Assembly (NCBI RefSeq): GCF_017875465.1
Contig: NZ_JAGGMQ010000001.1
Location: forward strand, 4,898,001 to 4,962,000
Length of the DNA: 64,000 nucleotides
From: Winslowiella toletana
GTDB lineage: Bacteria > Pseudomonadota > Gammaproteobacteria > Enterobacterales > Enterobacteriaceae
Direction of reading: 5' to 3'
A program made the position numbers and the translations under genes. Below, in pieces: positions 7,468-17,541 of the stretch. Within the stretch, counting starts at the first letter, position 1, and every line of letters begins with the position of its first letter. Below the pieces are notes generated by a model, which was not told where the DNA came from, did no database searches, and saw nothing but the letters and a program-made list of their open reading frames with translations.

Positions 7468-9570
7468 ATGCCCCGAACCATCCCCATTGAACGTTATCGC
7501 AACATTGGTATTTCCGCCCATATTGATGCCGGTAAGACCACCACCACTGAACGTATCCTGTTTTACACTGGCATGAGCCATAAGCTGGGTGAAGTTCATG
7601 ATGGCGCAGCGACGACCGACTGGATGGCGCAGGAGCAGGAGCGCGGAATTACCATTACCTCGGCCGCAGTCAGCTGCTTCTGGCCGGGTATGGATAACGG
7701 TTTCACGCCGCATCGTATCAATATTATCGATACCCCGGGGCACGTCGACTTTACCATTGAAGTAGAACGCTCTATGCGCGTGCTGGACGGTGCGGTAATG
7801 GTCTATGACTCGGTAGGAGGCGTACAGCCGCAGTCGGAAACCGTCTGGCGTCAGGCGAATAAGTATCATGTGCCGCGGCTGGCATTTGTAAATAAAATGG
7901 ACCGGGCCGGCGCGGATTTTTTCCGTGTGGTGCAAATGATGATCGATCGACTAAAAGCGAATCCGGTACCGGTGGTTATCCCGATTGGCAGTGAAGAGCA
8001 CTTTGCTGGCGTGGTCGATCTGAACAAAATGCGCGCCATTTACTGGGATGATGCCACTCAGGGCATGACCTTTAATTATGCGCCGATCCCGCCGGCGCTG
8101 GTTTCCACCGCGCAGCTATGGCGCGAGAAAATGGTGGCCGCGGCGGCGGAAGCCAGCGAAGCGCTGATGGATAAGTATCTGGAACAGGGCGATCTCAGTG
8201 AAGAGGAAGTGACGCAGGGTCTGCGTCTGCGCACTGTGGCCGGTGAAATTCAGCCAGTGCTGTGCGGCAGCGCATTTAAAAATAAAGGCGTGCAGCGCAT
8301 GCTGGATGCGGTGGTGGAGCTGATGCCGTCGCCGCTGGATATCCCGGCGGTGAAAGGCATTGATGAACGGGGTGAGCAGGTGGAACGTCATGCCGATGAT
8401 AATGAAAAATTCTCGGCGCTGGCGTTTAAACTGATGACCGACCCGTATGTCGGCCAGCTGACTTTTGTACGCGTCTATTCCGGCGTACTGCATAAGGGGG
8501 ACAGCGTCTATAACCCGGTAAAAGGCAAGAAAGAGCGTATCGGGCGTATTGTGCAGATGCATGCCAATACCCGTCACGAAGTGGACGAGATCCGCGCGGG
8601 AGACATTGCCGCCTGTGTTGGCCTGAAAGAGGTCACCACCGGCGAAACCCTGTGCGATCCGAACGCGGTACTGACACTGGAGCGCATGGAGTTTCCGGAC
8701 CCGGTGATTTCACTGGCGATTGAACCAAAGACCAAGGCCGATCAGGAGAAAATGGGCATCGCACTGCAACGGCTGGCGGCGGAAGACCCGTCGTTTCATC
8801 TGCATACCGATGAAGAATCCGGCCAGACGATTATTTCCGGTATGGGAGAGCTGCATCTGGAAATTATCGTTGACCGGATGAAACGTGAGTTTGGCGTCGA
8901 AGCCAATATTGGTCGTCCGCAGGTCACCTATCGCGAAACCGTACGAAAAACGGTTAAGGATGTGGAAGGCAAATTTGTCCGCCAGTCCGGCGGTAAAGGG
9001 CAGTATGGTCATGTAGTGCTGACGCTGGAACCGCTGGAAGCAGGTAAAGGCTTTATCTTTGACGATGCAACCAAAGGCGGCGTGGTACCGCGTGAGTATA
9101 TTCCTTCGGTGGAAAAGGGCATTCGCGAAGCGCTGAACAGCGGTGTGGTGGCGGGATATCCGGTGGTGGATATTAAAGTGACCTTAACCTTCGGTTCGTA
9201 CCATGAAGTCGACTCTTCGGAGCTGGCGTTCAGAATGGCGGCGATCTTTGGGTTTAAAGAGGCGGCGCGGCAGGCCAGCCCGGTGATTCTGGAACCGGTA
9301 ATGCACGTCGAAGTGGAAACTCCGGAAGAGTATGCCGGTAACGTAATGGGCGATCTCTCATCACGGCGCGGTATGGTGCAGGGTATGGATGAACTGCATG
9401 GTGGCCGGGTGATCCGCGCCGAGGTGCCGCTGTCCGAGATGTTCGGTTATTCGACTACCTTGCGCTCGATGTCACAGGGACGCGCCACCTATAGTATGGA
9501 GTTCCATCATTACGCCGAAGCGCCGCGCAATGTGGCGGATGCGATTATAGCCGCACGTAAAACGCAGTAA
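7468..9570 (+). CDS. Elongation factor G, stand-alone second copy
   Basis: A 700-residue translational GTPase that drives tRNA-mRNA translocation. GTPase motifs are intact: AHIDAGKT (17-24), DTPGH (88-92) and NKMD (142-145). It also has the domain IV loop GGKGQYGHV typical of bacterial EF-G1. Identity to the remembered E. coli FusA is high, but many positions differ throughout. The usual str-operon neighbours rpsL, rpsG and tufA are absent: it sits between an ArsR-type gene and an EamA exporter with its own promoter region and a downstream hairpin. I therefore infer an accessory fusA paralogue, perhaps for special growth states or fusidic acid tolerance; the primary fusA is expected elsewhere. 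Confidence 0.9.
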   Translation: MPRTIPIERYRNIGISAHIDAGKTTTTERILFYTGMSHKLGEVHDGAATTDWMAQEQERGITITSAAVSCFWPGMDNGFTPHRINIIDTPGHVDFTIEVERSMRVLDGAVMVYDSVGGVQPQSETVWRQANKYHVPRLAFVNKMDRAGADFFRVVQMMIDRLKANPVPVVIPIGSEEHFAGVVDLNKMRAIYWDDATQGMTFNYAPIPPALVSTAQLWREKMVAAAAEASEALMDKYLEQGDLSEEEVTQGLRLRTVAGEIQPVLCGSAFKNKGVQRMLDAVVELMPSPLDIPAVKGIDERGEQVERHADDNEKFSALAFKLMTDPYVGQLTFVRVYSGVLHKGDSVYNPVKGKKERIGRIVQMHANTRHEVDEIRAGDIAACVGLKEVTTGETLCDPNAVLTLERMEFPDPVISLAIEPKTKADQEKMGIALQRLAAEDPSFHLHTDEESGQTIISGMGELHLEIIVDRMKREFGVEANIGRPQVTYRETVRKTVKDVEGKFVRQSGGKGQYGHVVLTLEPLEAGKGFIFDDATKGGVVPREYIPSVEKGIREALNSGVVAGYPVVDIKVTLTFGSYHEVDSSELAFRMAAIFGFKEAARQASPVILEPVMHVEVETPEEYAGNVMGDLSSRRGMVQGMDELHGGRVIRAEVPLSEMFGYSTTLRSMSQGRATYSMEFHHYAEAPRNVADAIIAARKTQ

Positions 9571-9578
9571 GTTGTTTC

Positions 9579-9646
9579 CGTAGGGGAGCCGTTCCCGGCT
9601 CCCATTTTAAATCATCGGCACGGGCGGCGAGAACGCCGCGCCTACG
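9579..9646. repeat. REP-like inverted pair (BIME-like), terminator candidate
   Basis: Two related 25-base palindromic units face each other. The forward unit at 9579-9603 starts CGTAGGGGAGCC and contains GGGAGCC/GGCTCCC. The second at 9622-9646 read on the minus strand starts CGTAGGCGCGGC and contains GCGGCG/CGCCGC. They have the same layout with compensating stem changes. The first has ATTTT after the stem and can terminate EF-G transcription. The second overlaps the stop codon of the EamA gene. Confidence 0.65.
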
Positions 9647-10538
9647 CAGCTTGCCTGTCTCTGCCCGGACTTACCACCAGCCATACCGCCACACAGACGA
9701 TAATCGCGCCGGCGATAAAGCCCTGGTTAATGGTTTCACCCAGCACCAGATATCCCCATAAAATAGCGAAAGGCGGGATCAGAAAAGTCACCGTCAGCGT
9801 GCGCATTGGACCGATATCGGCCACCAGGCGGAAATAGAGAATATAAGCAAGGGCCGTACAGATCAGCCCGAGCGCCAGAACACAGAGCCAGACCAGCGGT
9901 TGCCCCCACGAAACCGGCGGCTGCGTGGCGATGGAGAACAGAAAAAACGGCAGCAGAAACAGCGTGGCGCCGATCTGGCTGCCACATGCCACAATAACCG
10001 GATCAAGACCGCCGCGTTCGGAAATCCAGCGGCGGGCCAGATATCCGGCAATGCCATAACATCCGGTCGCCACCAGACAAGCTGTCACACCGGCAATCAC
10101 AAAGCCTGTGGAGTGGACTTCACCAGTCGTGGTGATCAGCATAATGCCGCACAGGCCGATAAATACCCCCAGCCACTTTTTAATATTTAGCTTCTCCGCA
10201 AAGAAACTGAAGCCAATCAGCGCCCCCATTAAAGGCGTGGTGGCGTTCAGGATCGCCGAGTAACCGGCCGGCAGCCATTTTGCCGCCAGGCAATACATCA
10301 GAAACGGCAGGCCGGAATTGATAACCCCCAGCAGCAGTGCCGACCTGAGTTTGCCATGAAACTGTAGGCTGGAGCGTAACAGCAAAATAATGGCGCCAAG
10401 CCCGATACAGCCAAACAGCACACGCAAAAATGCGGTGTTAATCGCGCCAAAGGCGGGCGCTGCAATGCGCATAAACAAAAAACTGGCGCCCCAGATGGCG
10501 GCTAATAATAACAGTCGGATATAGTCTGATTGGCGCAT
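9642..10538 (-). CDS. EamA/DMT-family membrane transporter
   Basis: A 298-residue inner-membrane protein with ten predicted transmembrane helices arranged as two EamA repeats (about 8-140 and 150-285), typical of drug/metabolite exporters of amino acids or toxic metabolites. The second repeat contains the usual GLICTALAYILYFRLV and PPFAILWGYLVLGE segments. The stop codon TAG lies within the REP-like unit at 9622-9646. The substrate cannot be predicted. It is divergent from the VF530-type gene. Confidence 0.88.
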   Translation of the reverse strand: MRQSDYIRLLLLAAIWGASFLFMRIAAPAFGAINTAFLRVLFGCIGLGAIILLLRSSLQFHGKLRSALLLGVINSGLPFLMYCLAAKWLPAGYSAILNATTPLMGALIGFSFFAEKLNIKKWLGVFIGLCGIMLITTTGEVHSTGFVIAGVTACLVATGCYGIAGYLARRWISERGGLDPVIVACGSQIGATLFLLPFFLFSIATQPPVSWGQPLVWLCVLALGLICTALAYILYFRLVADIGPMRTLTVTFLIPPFAILWGYLVLGETINQGFIAGAIIVCVAVWLVVSPGRDRQAA

Positions 10539-10702
10539 CTACTTTCCCTGAGAAAATTTATTGATGTAAATCATAAGGCCAACTGGCGAACAAGGCTACT
10601 GCGCATCTGTTTCCTTCGTAAATCCGTCTGCATCAGAATATTTGCACAAGGCCCGGGCAGTCAGTATGGTGTGGGCAATTATTGTTGGTTACCGGATTGA
10701 TT

Positions 10703-10987
10703 ATGACTGCCCACTCCTCAAAAGACCCGCTGCATGGCGTTACGCTTGAAGCCATTGTTAACGCCCTGGTGGCGCGCTATGGTTGGGCGGAAATGGCCAA
10801 ACGCGTCAATATTAACTGCTTTAAAAGCGATCCCAGCGTCAAATCCAGCCTGAAGTTTCTGCGCCGTACCCCCTGGGCGCGCCAGGAAGTGGAAGCTTTG
10901 TATATTGATTCACTGAGTGATCCGCAGACAAGCCGCGACGAATTGCCCGCAGACAGTCCATGGGCTAACTGGCAGGGTAAGAAATAG
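10703..10987 (+). CDS. VF530-family (DUF2132) DNA-binding protein
   Basis: Small 94-residue protein with the VF530 signature: [20 protein letters not shown], then [13 protein letters not shown] and [16 protein letters not shown]. The family has a helical fold and is suggested to bind DNA; its physiological role is not established. I chose the ATG at 10703 (MTAHSSKD) rather than the in-frame TTG at 10682, since family members start just before the DPLHG motif. A strong bidirectional terminator follows. Confidence 0.85.
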   Translation: MTAHSSKDPLHGVTLEAIVNALVARYGWAEMAKRVNINCFKSDPSVKSSLKFLRRTPWARQEVEALYIDSLSDPQTSRDELPADSPWANWQGKK

Positions 10988-11012
10988 CGGCCTGGCGGTC
11001 ACAGGCTTGCAT

Positions 11013-11049
11013 AAAAAAAGCCGATAACCATGATAGTTATCGGCTTTTT
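11013..11049. terminator. Bidirectional rho-independent terminator
   Basis: AAAAAGCCGATAAC and GTTATCGGCTTTTT form a perfect stem of at least 9 GC-containing pairs with A- and T-tracts on both sides, and a 7-base loop. It lies between the convergent VF530 gene and ddc and can serve both. Confidence 0.92.
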
Positions 11050-11069
11050 ATCTGTTGCAGCGCGGAGTA

Positions 11070-12542
11070 TTAAGCGGTCAGCAGCTGTTGCGCGGTGGTT
11101 TCAACCAGCGCCAGCAGGACTTTAATATCTTCCAGCGTCACCGTCGGGTTCAGTAACGTCAGTTTCAGGCAAGTAATGCCATTAAACTCGGTTACCCCGA
11201 CATTGGCGCGACCGGATTCCAGCAGCGCATCGCCAATCTGCTGGTTATGTAATGCTACGGCAGCGTCGCCGCTGTTCGCCAGCTGTTGCGGGCGATAGCG
11301 GAACAGCACGCTGGCCAGCTGTGGCTGCATCACCAGCTCCAGTGATGGCTGCTCAGTGACATAGTGCGCAACCTGCTGCGCCAGAGTAACGCCATGATCG
11401 ATGATCGCGGCATACTGTTGCTGGCCTAACGCTTCCAGTCCCATCCACAGTTTTAACGCATCAAAACGACGGGTGGTCTGCAATGATTTCGACACCAGGT
11501 TTGGCACGCCCTGCGCTTCGTCAAACTCTGAGTTCAGGTAAGCGGCCTGATAACGCATCAGCTCATAGTGACGTTCTTCTTTTAACAGAAACGCGCCGCA
11601 ACTGATGGTCTGGAAGAACTGTTTGTGGAAGTCCAGAGTAATGGAGTCCACGAGTTCAATCCCGTCCAGATAGTTACGATACTGCTCAGACAGCAGCAAA
11701 GCGCCGCCCCAGGCGGCATCCACATGCACCCAGATCTGATGTTCTGCCGCCAGCGTGGCGATGGCGCGCAGTGGGTCGATGGCGCCGGCATCAGTGGTGC
11801 CCGCAGTCGCCACAATCGCCAGAATCTGCTCGCCATTAGCCTGCGCCTGCGCCACTTTATCGGCAAGATCGTTCAGATCCATACGCGCAAAGCGATCGGT
11901 TTTCACCAGCGTTACTGACTGATAACCAAGGCCGAGTAAAGCCATATTCTTCTGCACCGAGAAATGGGCGTTTTCAGAACATAACACTTTAATCTTTCTG
12001 AGGTTACCCACCAGACCGTCTTGCTGGATCGAGTGGCCCTGACGCGCAAAGAAGGCATCACGCGCCAGCATCAGACCCATCAGGTTGCTCTGAGTGCCGC
12101 CGCTGGTGAATACACCAGCATCGCCAGGCTGATAGCCCACCTGAGTACGCAGCCATTCAATCAGCTTCATCTCAATGATGGTAGCTGACGGGCTTTGATC
12201 CCAGGAGTCCATACTCTGGTTAGTGGCGTTAATCAGCACTTCAGCGGCCTGGCTAACCACCAGGCTTGGGCAGTGCAGATGCGCGACGCACTGTGGGTGA
12301 TGTACCGACAGGCTGTCTTTCAAAAAGTATTCAATTGCGCGTTCAATTGCCGCCTGGTTGCCCAGACCCTGAGGATTAAAATCCAGCGTAATGCGTTCAC
12401 GCAGTTCAGCAACGGTTTTTCCCTGATACATCTCAGGTTGTTGCAGCCACTGCACGACGGCTTCGCTACTCTGGGCAATCGCCTGCTGGTAGGCTTCAGT
12501 GCTTTGCGCAGAGGCCGCCAGAATCGGGTTTAACCTGGACAT
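11070..12542 (-). CDS. ddc: L-2,4-diaminobutyrate decarboxylase
   Basis: PLP-dependent group II decarboxylase making 1,3-diaminopropane from L-2,4-diaminobutyrate in the cytoplasm. From the ATG at 12542 it has 490 residues. The PLP lysine is Lys307 in DFHKQFFQ, preceded by the cofactor-binding HVDAAWGGALLLS. An in-frame TTG at 12560 overlaps the dat stop, but the ATG at 12542 has GGAG eight bases upstream and is preferred. It is directly downstream of dat on the same strand with 14 bases between them, the standard dat-ddc order. Together they form the diaminopropane pathway from aspartate semialdehyde. Confidence 0.93.
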   Translation of the reverse strand: MSRLNPILAASAQSTEAYQQAIAQSSEAVVQWLQQPEMYQGKTVAELRERITLDFNPQGLGNQAAIERAIEYFLKDSLSVHHPQCVAHLHCPSLVVSQAAEVLINATNQSMDSWDQSPSATIIEMKLIEWLRTQVGYQPGDAGVFTSGGTQSNLMGLMLARDAFFARQGHSIQQDGLVGNLRKIKVLCSENAHFSVQKNMALLGLGYQSVTLVKTDRFARMDLNDLADKVAQAQANGEQILAIVATAGTTDAGAIDPLRAIATLAAEHQIWVHVDAAWGGALLLSEQYRNYLDGIELVDSITLDFHKQFFQTISCGAFLLKEERHYELMRYQAAYLNSEFDEAQGVPNLVSKSLQTTRRFDALKLWMGLEALGQQQYAAIIDHGVTLAQQVAHYVTEQPSLELVMQPQLASVLFRYRPQQLANSGDAAVALHNQQIGDALLESGRANVGVTEFNGITCLKLTLLNPTVTLEDIKVLLALVETTAQQLLTA

Positions 12543-12556
12543 CGAATTCACTCCAC

Positions 12557-13942
12557 TCAAACTGGTTTTACGCCAGCGGAAAGCAGGGCGTTTTCAAATT
12601 TATCCAGGAAAATTGCTAATTCTTCATTGGTAATCAGCAGTGACGGCAGCAGGCGCAATACGCTGCCATGGCGTCCGCCACGCTCCAGAATCAGTCCGGA
12701 TTCAAAGCATTTTTTCTGCAGCAGGGCGGATAACTGACCATCAGCCGGGTGACAACCCATATGATCCTGCGCTTCTTCGGGTTTAACCATCTCGATACCG
12801 ATCATTAAGCCCAGACCGCGCACGTTGCCAATCACCGGATAGCGTTGCTGCAGTTCGGCCAGTCTGGCTTTCAGCCATTCACCCTGGGCAGCCACTTTCT
12901 CAGCGATCTGATGATCTTTCAGATACTGCAGCGTAGTCAGGCCAGTGGCCATCGCCAGCTGGTTGCCACGGAAGGTTCCGGTATGGTGACCAGGTTCCCA
13001 GGCGTCAAACTGTTTTTTGATGCCCAGTACCGCCAGTGGCAGGCCACCGCCCACAGCTTTTGACATCACGATAATATCTGGCTGAATGCCGGCATGTTCA
13101 AAGGCAAAGAATTTACCGGTGCGGGCAAAACCAGCCTGAACTTCGTCGATAATCAGTAAAATGCCGTGTTCCTGAGTCACTTTACGGATTTTCTGCAGCC
13201 ATTCCGCCGGAGCCGGGTTCACACCGCCTTCGCCCTGAACCGCTTCCAGAATCACCGCCGCAGGCTTGCGCACGCCACTCTCAACATCATTAATCAGATT
13301 TTCGAAATAGTATGTTAATGCTTTAACACCAGCTTCACCGCCGATACCCAGCGGGCAGCGGTACAGATGCGGGTAAGGCATAAACTGCACTTCTGGCATC
13401 ATGCCATTGACGGCTTCTTTTGGCGACAGATTGCCGGTAACCGCCAGCGCGCCATGCGTCATGCCATGATAACCACCGGAGAAGCTGATCACGCCGCTAC
13501 GGCCGGTGTGCTTTTTCGCCAGTTTGATCGCGGCTTCTACCGCATCAGCACCGGAAGGGCCGGTGAACTGCAGGCAGTACTCTTTGCCTTCGCCTGGCAG
13601 TAAAGAGAGCAGGTACTCGGAGAACTTGTCTTTTAACGGGGTAGTCAGATCAAGTGTATGTAACGGCAAGCCGCTGGTAATGACATTTTGGATGCTTTGC
13701 AGAACATCGGGATGATTATGACCCAGCGCCAGCGTACCGGCGCCCGCCAGACAATCAAGATATTGATTATTCTCAACATCAGTGATCCAAACGCCCTGAG
13801 CTTTCGCAATTGCTAACGGCAATTTACGTGGGTAGCTCCTGACATTCGATTCAAATTCAGCCTGACGCGCTAAATAGGTTTCATTGTTTCCATGTAATGA
13901 ATTCGCATCTAAAGTATCAATACGGACTTTATCCGTCATCAT
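12557..13942 (-). CDS. dat: Diaminobutyrate--2-oxoglutarate aminotransferase
   Basis: Class III PLP aminotransferase (461 residues) that makes L-2,4-diaminobutyrate from aspartate semialdehyde using glutamate. The catalytic lysine is Lys295 in VMSKAVGGG, and the upstream [13 protein letters not shown] motif holds the PLP-binding Asp. The N-terminal [14 protein letters not shown] and [12 protein letters not shown] segments are typical of Dat rather than of ornithine aminotransferases. The gene precedes ddc on the minus strand, and the 440-bp region upstream probably holds the promoter. Confidence 0.93.
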   Translation of the reverse strand: MMTDKVRIDTLDANSLHGNNETYLARQAEFESNVRSYPRKLPLAIAKAQGVWITDVENNQYLDCLAGAGTLALGHNHPDVLQSIQNVITSGLPLHTLDLTTPLKDKFSEYLLSLLPGEGKEYCLQFTGPSGADAVEAAIKLAKKHTGRSGVISFSGGYHGMTHGALAVTGNLSPKEAVNGMMPEVQFMPYPHLYRCPLGIGGEAGVKALTYYFENLINDVESGVRKPAAVILEAVQGEGGVNPAPAEWLQKIRKVTQEHGILLIIDEVQAGFARTGKFFAFEHAGIQPDIIVMSKAVGGGLPLAVLGIKKQFDAWEPGHHTGTFRGNQLAMATGLTTLQYLKDHQIAEKVAAQGEWLKARLAELQQRYPVIGNVRGLGLMIGIEMVKPEEAQDHMGCHPADGQLSALLQKKCFESGLILERGGRHGSVLRLLPSLLITNEELAIFLDKFENALLSAGVKPV

Positions 13943-14380
13943 ATCTCTCCTACAACCATGGGCTTTAACGCCACAGTTGAATAATTAAATGAATAAGTTA
14001 ACTACAGTGTGAAAAAACGCGGCCAATATATGGCTTTTTGCCCCGCGACTCAATAATTAATTTTGTTTAAATTTGTTTATGATTTTGTCATATAAATCAT
14101 AGTGTTGGTGGTTTTGTAATCGATAATATCGCCGTAAAGGATTTACAGGGTGATTAATAAGAGGGGCAGAGAGTCAGCGGACGGCTAAAGCAGGGTGGTT
14201 TTTACTGCCAGATGGCATGAAAATTTACTTTATATGATACCTGTTCAGGGCTGTAATAAAAATGAAATACACAATAGCCATGCTATTTATATGGGTTAAG
14301 TGCAGTCAGTTTAAAGCCATCACCCCGTTTTGCGTGATGGCCGTTGCCTGGTAGTATGTCGATGCAACGGCCATTACCCT
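13943..14380. other. Intergenic region dat/rluF with hairpins
   Basis: An AT-rich 438-bp gap between dat (starting leftward) and the end of rluF. I see no gene. Near the rluF stop are two overlapping inverted repeats: GCCATCAC/GTGATGGC (about 14316-14341) and GGCCGTTGC/GCAACGGCC (14338-14372). They are likely terminators or alternative hairpins for rluF transcription. The dat promoter should lie in 13943-14110, but no confident -35/-10 pair was assigned. Confidence 0.5.
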
Positions 14381-15253
14381 TTAACGTCCCTTTTTCTTAC
14401 GGCCGGGCTGGTTAAAGCGTTTGCGCGAAGCCGAATTACCCTCCGCTTTTTCGGCGTTTTTTGCCGCGCCAGTAACCGGTTTTTTCGCGACGGCGGGTTT
14501 AGCCTGGGTCTTTTTAACTGGTTTTTCTTCGGAAGAGGAGTTTTCAATCAGCTTAAATAACTCGATCAGTTCATCGTCAGTCAGATCCCGCCACTCGCCC
14601 TGCGGCAGCCCCTTCAGATTAACGTTCATAATCCGCGTACGTTCAAGTTTGGTGACTTCATAGCCAAAGTGTTTGCACATACGGCGAATCTGACGGTTAA
14701 GCCCTTGCACCAGCGTGATACGAAACACAAAGGTCGCTTCTTTCTTTACTTTGCATTTTTTGGTCACCGTGCCCAGCATCGGCACACCGGCGCCAAGGCC
14801 AGTAATAAACTCATCAGTCACCGGCTTGTTGACGGTCACCACGTACTCTTTTTCATGGTCGTTGCCAGCACGCAGGATTTTGTTAACCAAATCACCGTGA
14901 TTGGTGAGGAAAATCAGTCCCTGTGACTCTTTGTCCAGACGGCCGATCGGGAAGACGCGCTTGCTGTGGTTAACGAAATCAACAATATTATCCTGTTCAC
15001 CCTCTTCCGTGGTGCTGATAATGCCAACCGGTTTATTCAGCGCGATCAGGACCAGATCTTCTTCGTCACGCGGCTCGATAAGCTGACCGTTAACCTTCAC
15101 CACATCGCCGGGAGCGACCTGAATACCCACCGTGGCACGCTTGCCGTTAATAAAAACATTACCCTGTTCGATGTAGCGGTCGGCATCGCGGCGTGAGCAG
15201 ATACCGCTCTCGCTGATATATTTGTTAAGGCGAATGGATGAGTTGGTCAGCAT
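14381..15253 (-). CDS. rluF: 23S rRNA pseudouridine(2604) synthase RluF
   Basis: RNA-modifying enzyme that isomerises uridine 2604 in 23S rRNA and U35 in tRNA-Tyr. Residues 8-55 form an S4 domain ([20 protein letters not shown]). The catalytic aspartate is in the [10 protein letters not shown] motif near residue 107. The C-terminal tail from about 235 is basic and low-complexity (Lys, Ala, Pro), ending in GRKKKGR as in the E. coli protein. The 290-residue length is normal. It appears monocistronic. Confidence 0.95.
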   Translation of the reverse strand: MLTNSSIRLNKYISESGICSRRDADRYIEQGNVFINGKRATVGIQVAPGDVVKVNGQLIEPRDEEDLVLIALNKPVGIISTTEEGEQDNIVDFVNHSKRVFPIGRLDKESQGLIFLTNHGDLVNKILRAGNDHEKEYVVTVNKPVTDEFITGLGAGVPMLGTVTKKCKVKKEATFVFRITLVQGLNRQIRRMCKHFGYEVTKLERTRIMNVNLKGLPQGEWRDLTDDELIELFKLIENSSSEEKPVKKTQAKPAVAKKPVTGAAKNAEKAEGNSASRKRFNQPGRKKKGR

Positions 15254-15411
15254 GGTTCCTCCGTAAAATGCGGACTATACCTTAGCGCGCACAGATTGCG
15301 AAGCCTCACCGGGGAGCGTCAGGCAGAGTTGTAAAAAAAATCCTGCCAGGCGCAAATATTTTTACTGCTGATTCGTCTACCTCTGTAGCTAAACAACATA
15401 GAGTAGAGAAG

Positions 15412-15765
15412 ATGAACGATCGTAAATTTAAAATAGTGGTGATGATTGCAGTGGCGGTTATCGCGGCGACCACGCTGGTGATGTTGCTGTGGAATGCGCT
15501 GCTGCCGGATATTTTTGGCGTAAAAAGCATCAGTTTTTTCCAGGCGCTGGGCTTACTGATCCTGAGTAAAATCCTGTTCGGCGGTTTCAGGGGCCATGGC
15601 CTGTTTGGACGCCATGGCCGGGAGCTACGCGAACACTGGATGGCGATGAGTCCTGAGCAGCGTGAGGCGTTTATTAAACAGCGCGGCAGGGGGCGCTGGC
15701 ATGGTTGCTGTCATCGTAAGGAACAGGATAATCAATCGCGTAGCGATGAGAGTGGCCAGGCATAA
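15412..15765 (+). CDS. Small membrane protein with His/Cys tail, partner of sigma factor
   Basis: A 117-residue unknown protein with two hydrophobic helices (about 8-29 and 41-57), a Gly/Arg/His-rich linker, an amphipathic segment MSPEQREAFIKQRG and a short Cys-Cys/His cluster WHGCCHRKE near 98-106 that could bind metal. Its TAA stop shares a base with the ATG of the following sigma factor gene, so the two are translationally coupled. By context it may be the membrane anti-sigma factor or metal-sensing partner, but it has no recognised anti-sigma domain. Confidence 0.75.
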   Translation: MNDRKFKIVVMIAVAVIAATTLVMLLWNALLPDIFGVKSISFFQALGLLILSKILFGGFRGHGLFGRHGRELREHWMAMSPEQREAFIKQRGRGRWHGCCHRKEQDNQSRSDESGQA

Positions 15766-16328
15766 TGACGAAAACAGCTACGGAGCGGAACCTTGATCTG
15801 ATCGCTGCTCTGCGTGGCTGCCAGAGACGGCTGCGGGCGTTTATTGCCAGACGCACCGCCAGTATTGCCGATGCGGAAGATGTGTATCAGGAGATCAGCT
15901 ATCAGTTGATTAAAGCTGACAGCTATCTCCATCCTGTTGAGCAGGTCGCCGCCTGGCTCTATCGCGCCGCACGTAACGAGCTGATCGACAGATCGCGTAA
16001 AAAGCGGGAATTACTGTTATCCGATATGCTGGATAACCAGTGGCCTGCTGAGGAAGCGTTCGGGGAGATATTGCTTAATCCGCAAAACGGCGCCGAAGAT
16101 CAGTATTTAAGTCAGCTGGTCTGGCAGGAGCTGGAACAGGCGCTGGCGGATATGCCGTTGCCACAGCGTGAAGCATTTGAAATGACTGAACTTCAGGGCT
16201 ATTCCTTTAAGCAACTAGCCGATGAAACAGGGACTGCGGTTGAAACCCTGTTATCGCGTAAGCACCAGGCGGTGCTGTTTTTGCGACTGCGGCTACAGGT
16301 GCTTTATGATGCGCTGATCGACACCTGA
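15765..16328 (+). CDS. ECF-type RNA polymerase sigma factor
   Basis: A 187-residue sigma-70 family protein of the short (ECF/group 4) type. Region 2 runs about 25-85 (ASIADAEDVYQEISYQLI, then VAAWLYRAARNELIDRSRKK); region 4 runs about 125-180 (LPLPQREAFEMTELQGYSFK, then TLLSRKHQAV). There are no regions 1.1 or 3. It starts at an ATG overlapping the stop of the membrane protein upstream. The target promoters are unknown. A CGTCTA element at 15374-15379, a hexamer seen at -10 for several ECF groups, sits in the leader of the pair, so autoregulation is possible. Confidence 0.85.
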   Translation: MTKTATERNLDLIAALRGCQRRLRAFIARRTASIADAEDVYQEISYQLIKADSYLHPVEQVAAWLYRAARNELIDRSRKKRELLLSDMLDNQWPAEEAFGEILLNPQNGAEDQYLSQLVWQELEQALADMPLPQREAFEMTELQGYSFKQLADETGTAVETLLSRKHQAVLFLRLRLQVLYDALIDT

Positions 16329-16366
16329 ATGCCCGGCGTATAATCCAATTACCGGGAATTATAATA

Positions 16367-17482
16367 ATGTTTCATCTGATTTTTAGCCTGCCCAGCTGGT
16401 ATGCCATTGTGCGTTTTATTGGCCCGTTACCCTGGCCGCCAGCGGTAAAAGTAGTGGTTGCCTTACTGATGCTGATCTCTTCACAGTATCTGCTGTTCAG
16501 CAAGTTTTCATCGGGCAGTGCAATGTCGCCGGAGATGCCCAGAGCGGTGATTATCCTGTTTAACTGGGCGTTCAGTACGGTGTTATTTATCGCCATTTCT
16601 CAGCTGCTATTGGACGCGGTAACGCTGATCGCGCTGCTGTTTCAGCACCCGCTGGAGATGGTCCCCGCCGTTCGCTATGTGCTGGGCACTGGCGCGATGA
16701 TTGTCGCGGCATTTGGCGTTTATCAGGCCATACGGGTGCCGCCGGTAAAAGATATTATTATCGAAGTTAAAAACCTGTCGCGTCAGTTTGAGGGCTATCA
16801 GCTGCTGCAACTGACTGATTTGCATATCAGCAGGCTATTTAACAGCTTATGGACGGCACGCCTGGTTAAACGGGCCAATGCCCTGAGTGTGGACCTGATT
16901 GTTATCACCGGAGATGTGATTGACGGCACCCTGGCAAACAGGAAACGGGACGTTGATCCGTTACGCGGCCTGCAGGCGCCAGACGGTGTTTTTACTATTA
17001 CCGGCAATCACGAATATTTCTTTGAACAACAGGTATGGACTGAACACCTTGATTCACTGGGCATGAAACCGCTGATTAACAGTCACACGGTGATTGAGCG
17101 GCGTGGAGAGAATCTGGTGCTGGCTGGGGTGACGGACTTATCGGCGCCACGCTCAGGTTTCCCCGGTCCGGATCTGGGCAAAGCGCTGGCGGGCGCGCCA
17201 CAGGATGCGGCCGTGATGCTGCTTGATCATCAACCGCGTAATGCACGACTGAATGCGGCGCAGGGCGTCGGCGGTCAGTTATCTGGCCATACCCATGGCG
17301 GGTTGATTGCGGGTTTTGATCGGCTGTTTGCCCGCGCCAATGGTGGCTTTGTTTCGGGGCACTATGAAGTGGATGGCATGTCACTGTATGTCAATAACGG
17401 AACTGCGCTCTGGCCGGGGATGGCGATCCGGTTAGGCCGTCCATCCGAGCTGACCCGTATTACGTTAACACTAAAAAACTGA
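16367..17482 (+). CDS. Membrane-anchored metallophosphoesterase
   Basis: A 371-residue protein with an N-terminal membrane part of about four helices (roughly 5-120) and a calcineurin-like phosphoesterase domain from about 130. Metal-ligand motifs are complete: TDLH with Asp151/His153, GDVID (182-186), GNHE (213-216) and GHTHGG (307-312). This arrangement is that of the YkuE/YaeI-like proteins, some of which cleave UDP-diacylglucosamine or other lipid-linked phosphates; the substrate here is unknown. Translation starts behind an AT-rich site 38 bp after the sigma factor gene, so co-transcription is possible. Confidence 0.85.
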   Translation: MFHLIFSLPSWYAIVRFIGPLPWPPAVKVVVALLMLISSQYLLFSKFSSGSAMSPEMPRAVIILFNWAFSTVLFIAISQLLLDAVTLIALLFQHPLEMVPAVRYVLGTGAMIVAAFGVYQAIRVPPVKDIIIEVKNLSRQFEGYQLLQLTDLHISRLFNSLWTARLVKRANALSVDLIVITGDVIDGTLANRKRDVDPLRGLQAPDGVFTITGNHEYFFEQQVWTEHLDSLGMKPLINSHTVIERRGENLVLAGVTDLSAPRSGFPGPDLGKALAGAPQDAAVMLLDHQPRNARLNAAQGVGGQLSGHTHGGLIAGFDRLFARANGGFVSGHYEVDGMSLYVNNGTALWPGMAIRLGRPSELTRITLTLKN

Positions 17483-17502
17483 GCGTGACTGCCAGTCAGC
17501 AG

Positions 17503-17541
17503 CGAGGAAGCAGCTAAGTCGCGAAAGCTGCTTTCCCTCGT
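17503..17541 (+). terminator. Terminator after the metallophosphoesterase
   Basis: GAGG-AAGCAGCT and AGCTGCTT-TCCCTC pair around a 10-base loop and are followed by GTTTATAT. The position 20 bases after the stop fits a rho-independent terminator with an imperfect stem. Confidence 0.7.

Noticed and set aside
12543..12560. Start of ddc at TTG 12560
   Set aside because: It overlaps the dat stop and lacks a spaced ribosome site; ATG 12542 has GGAG at good spacing.
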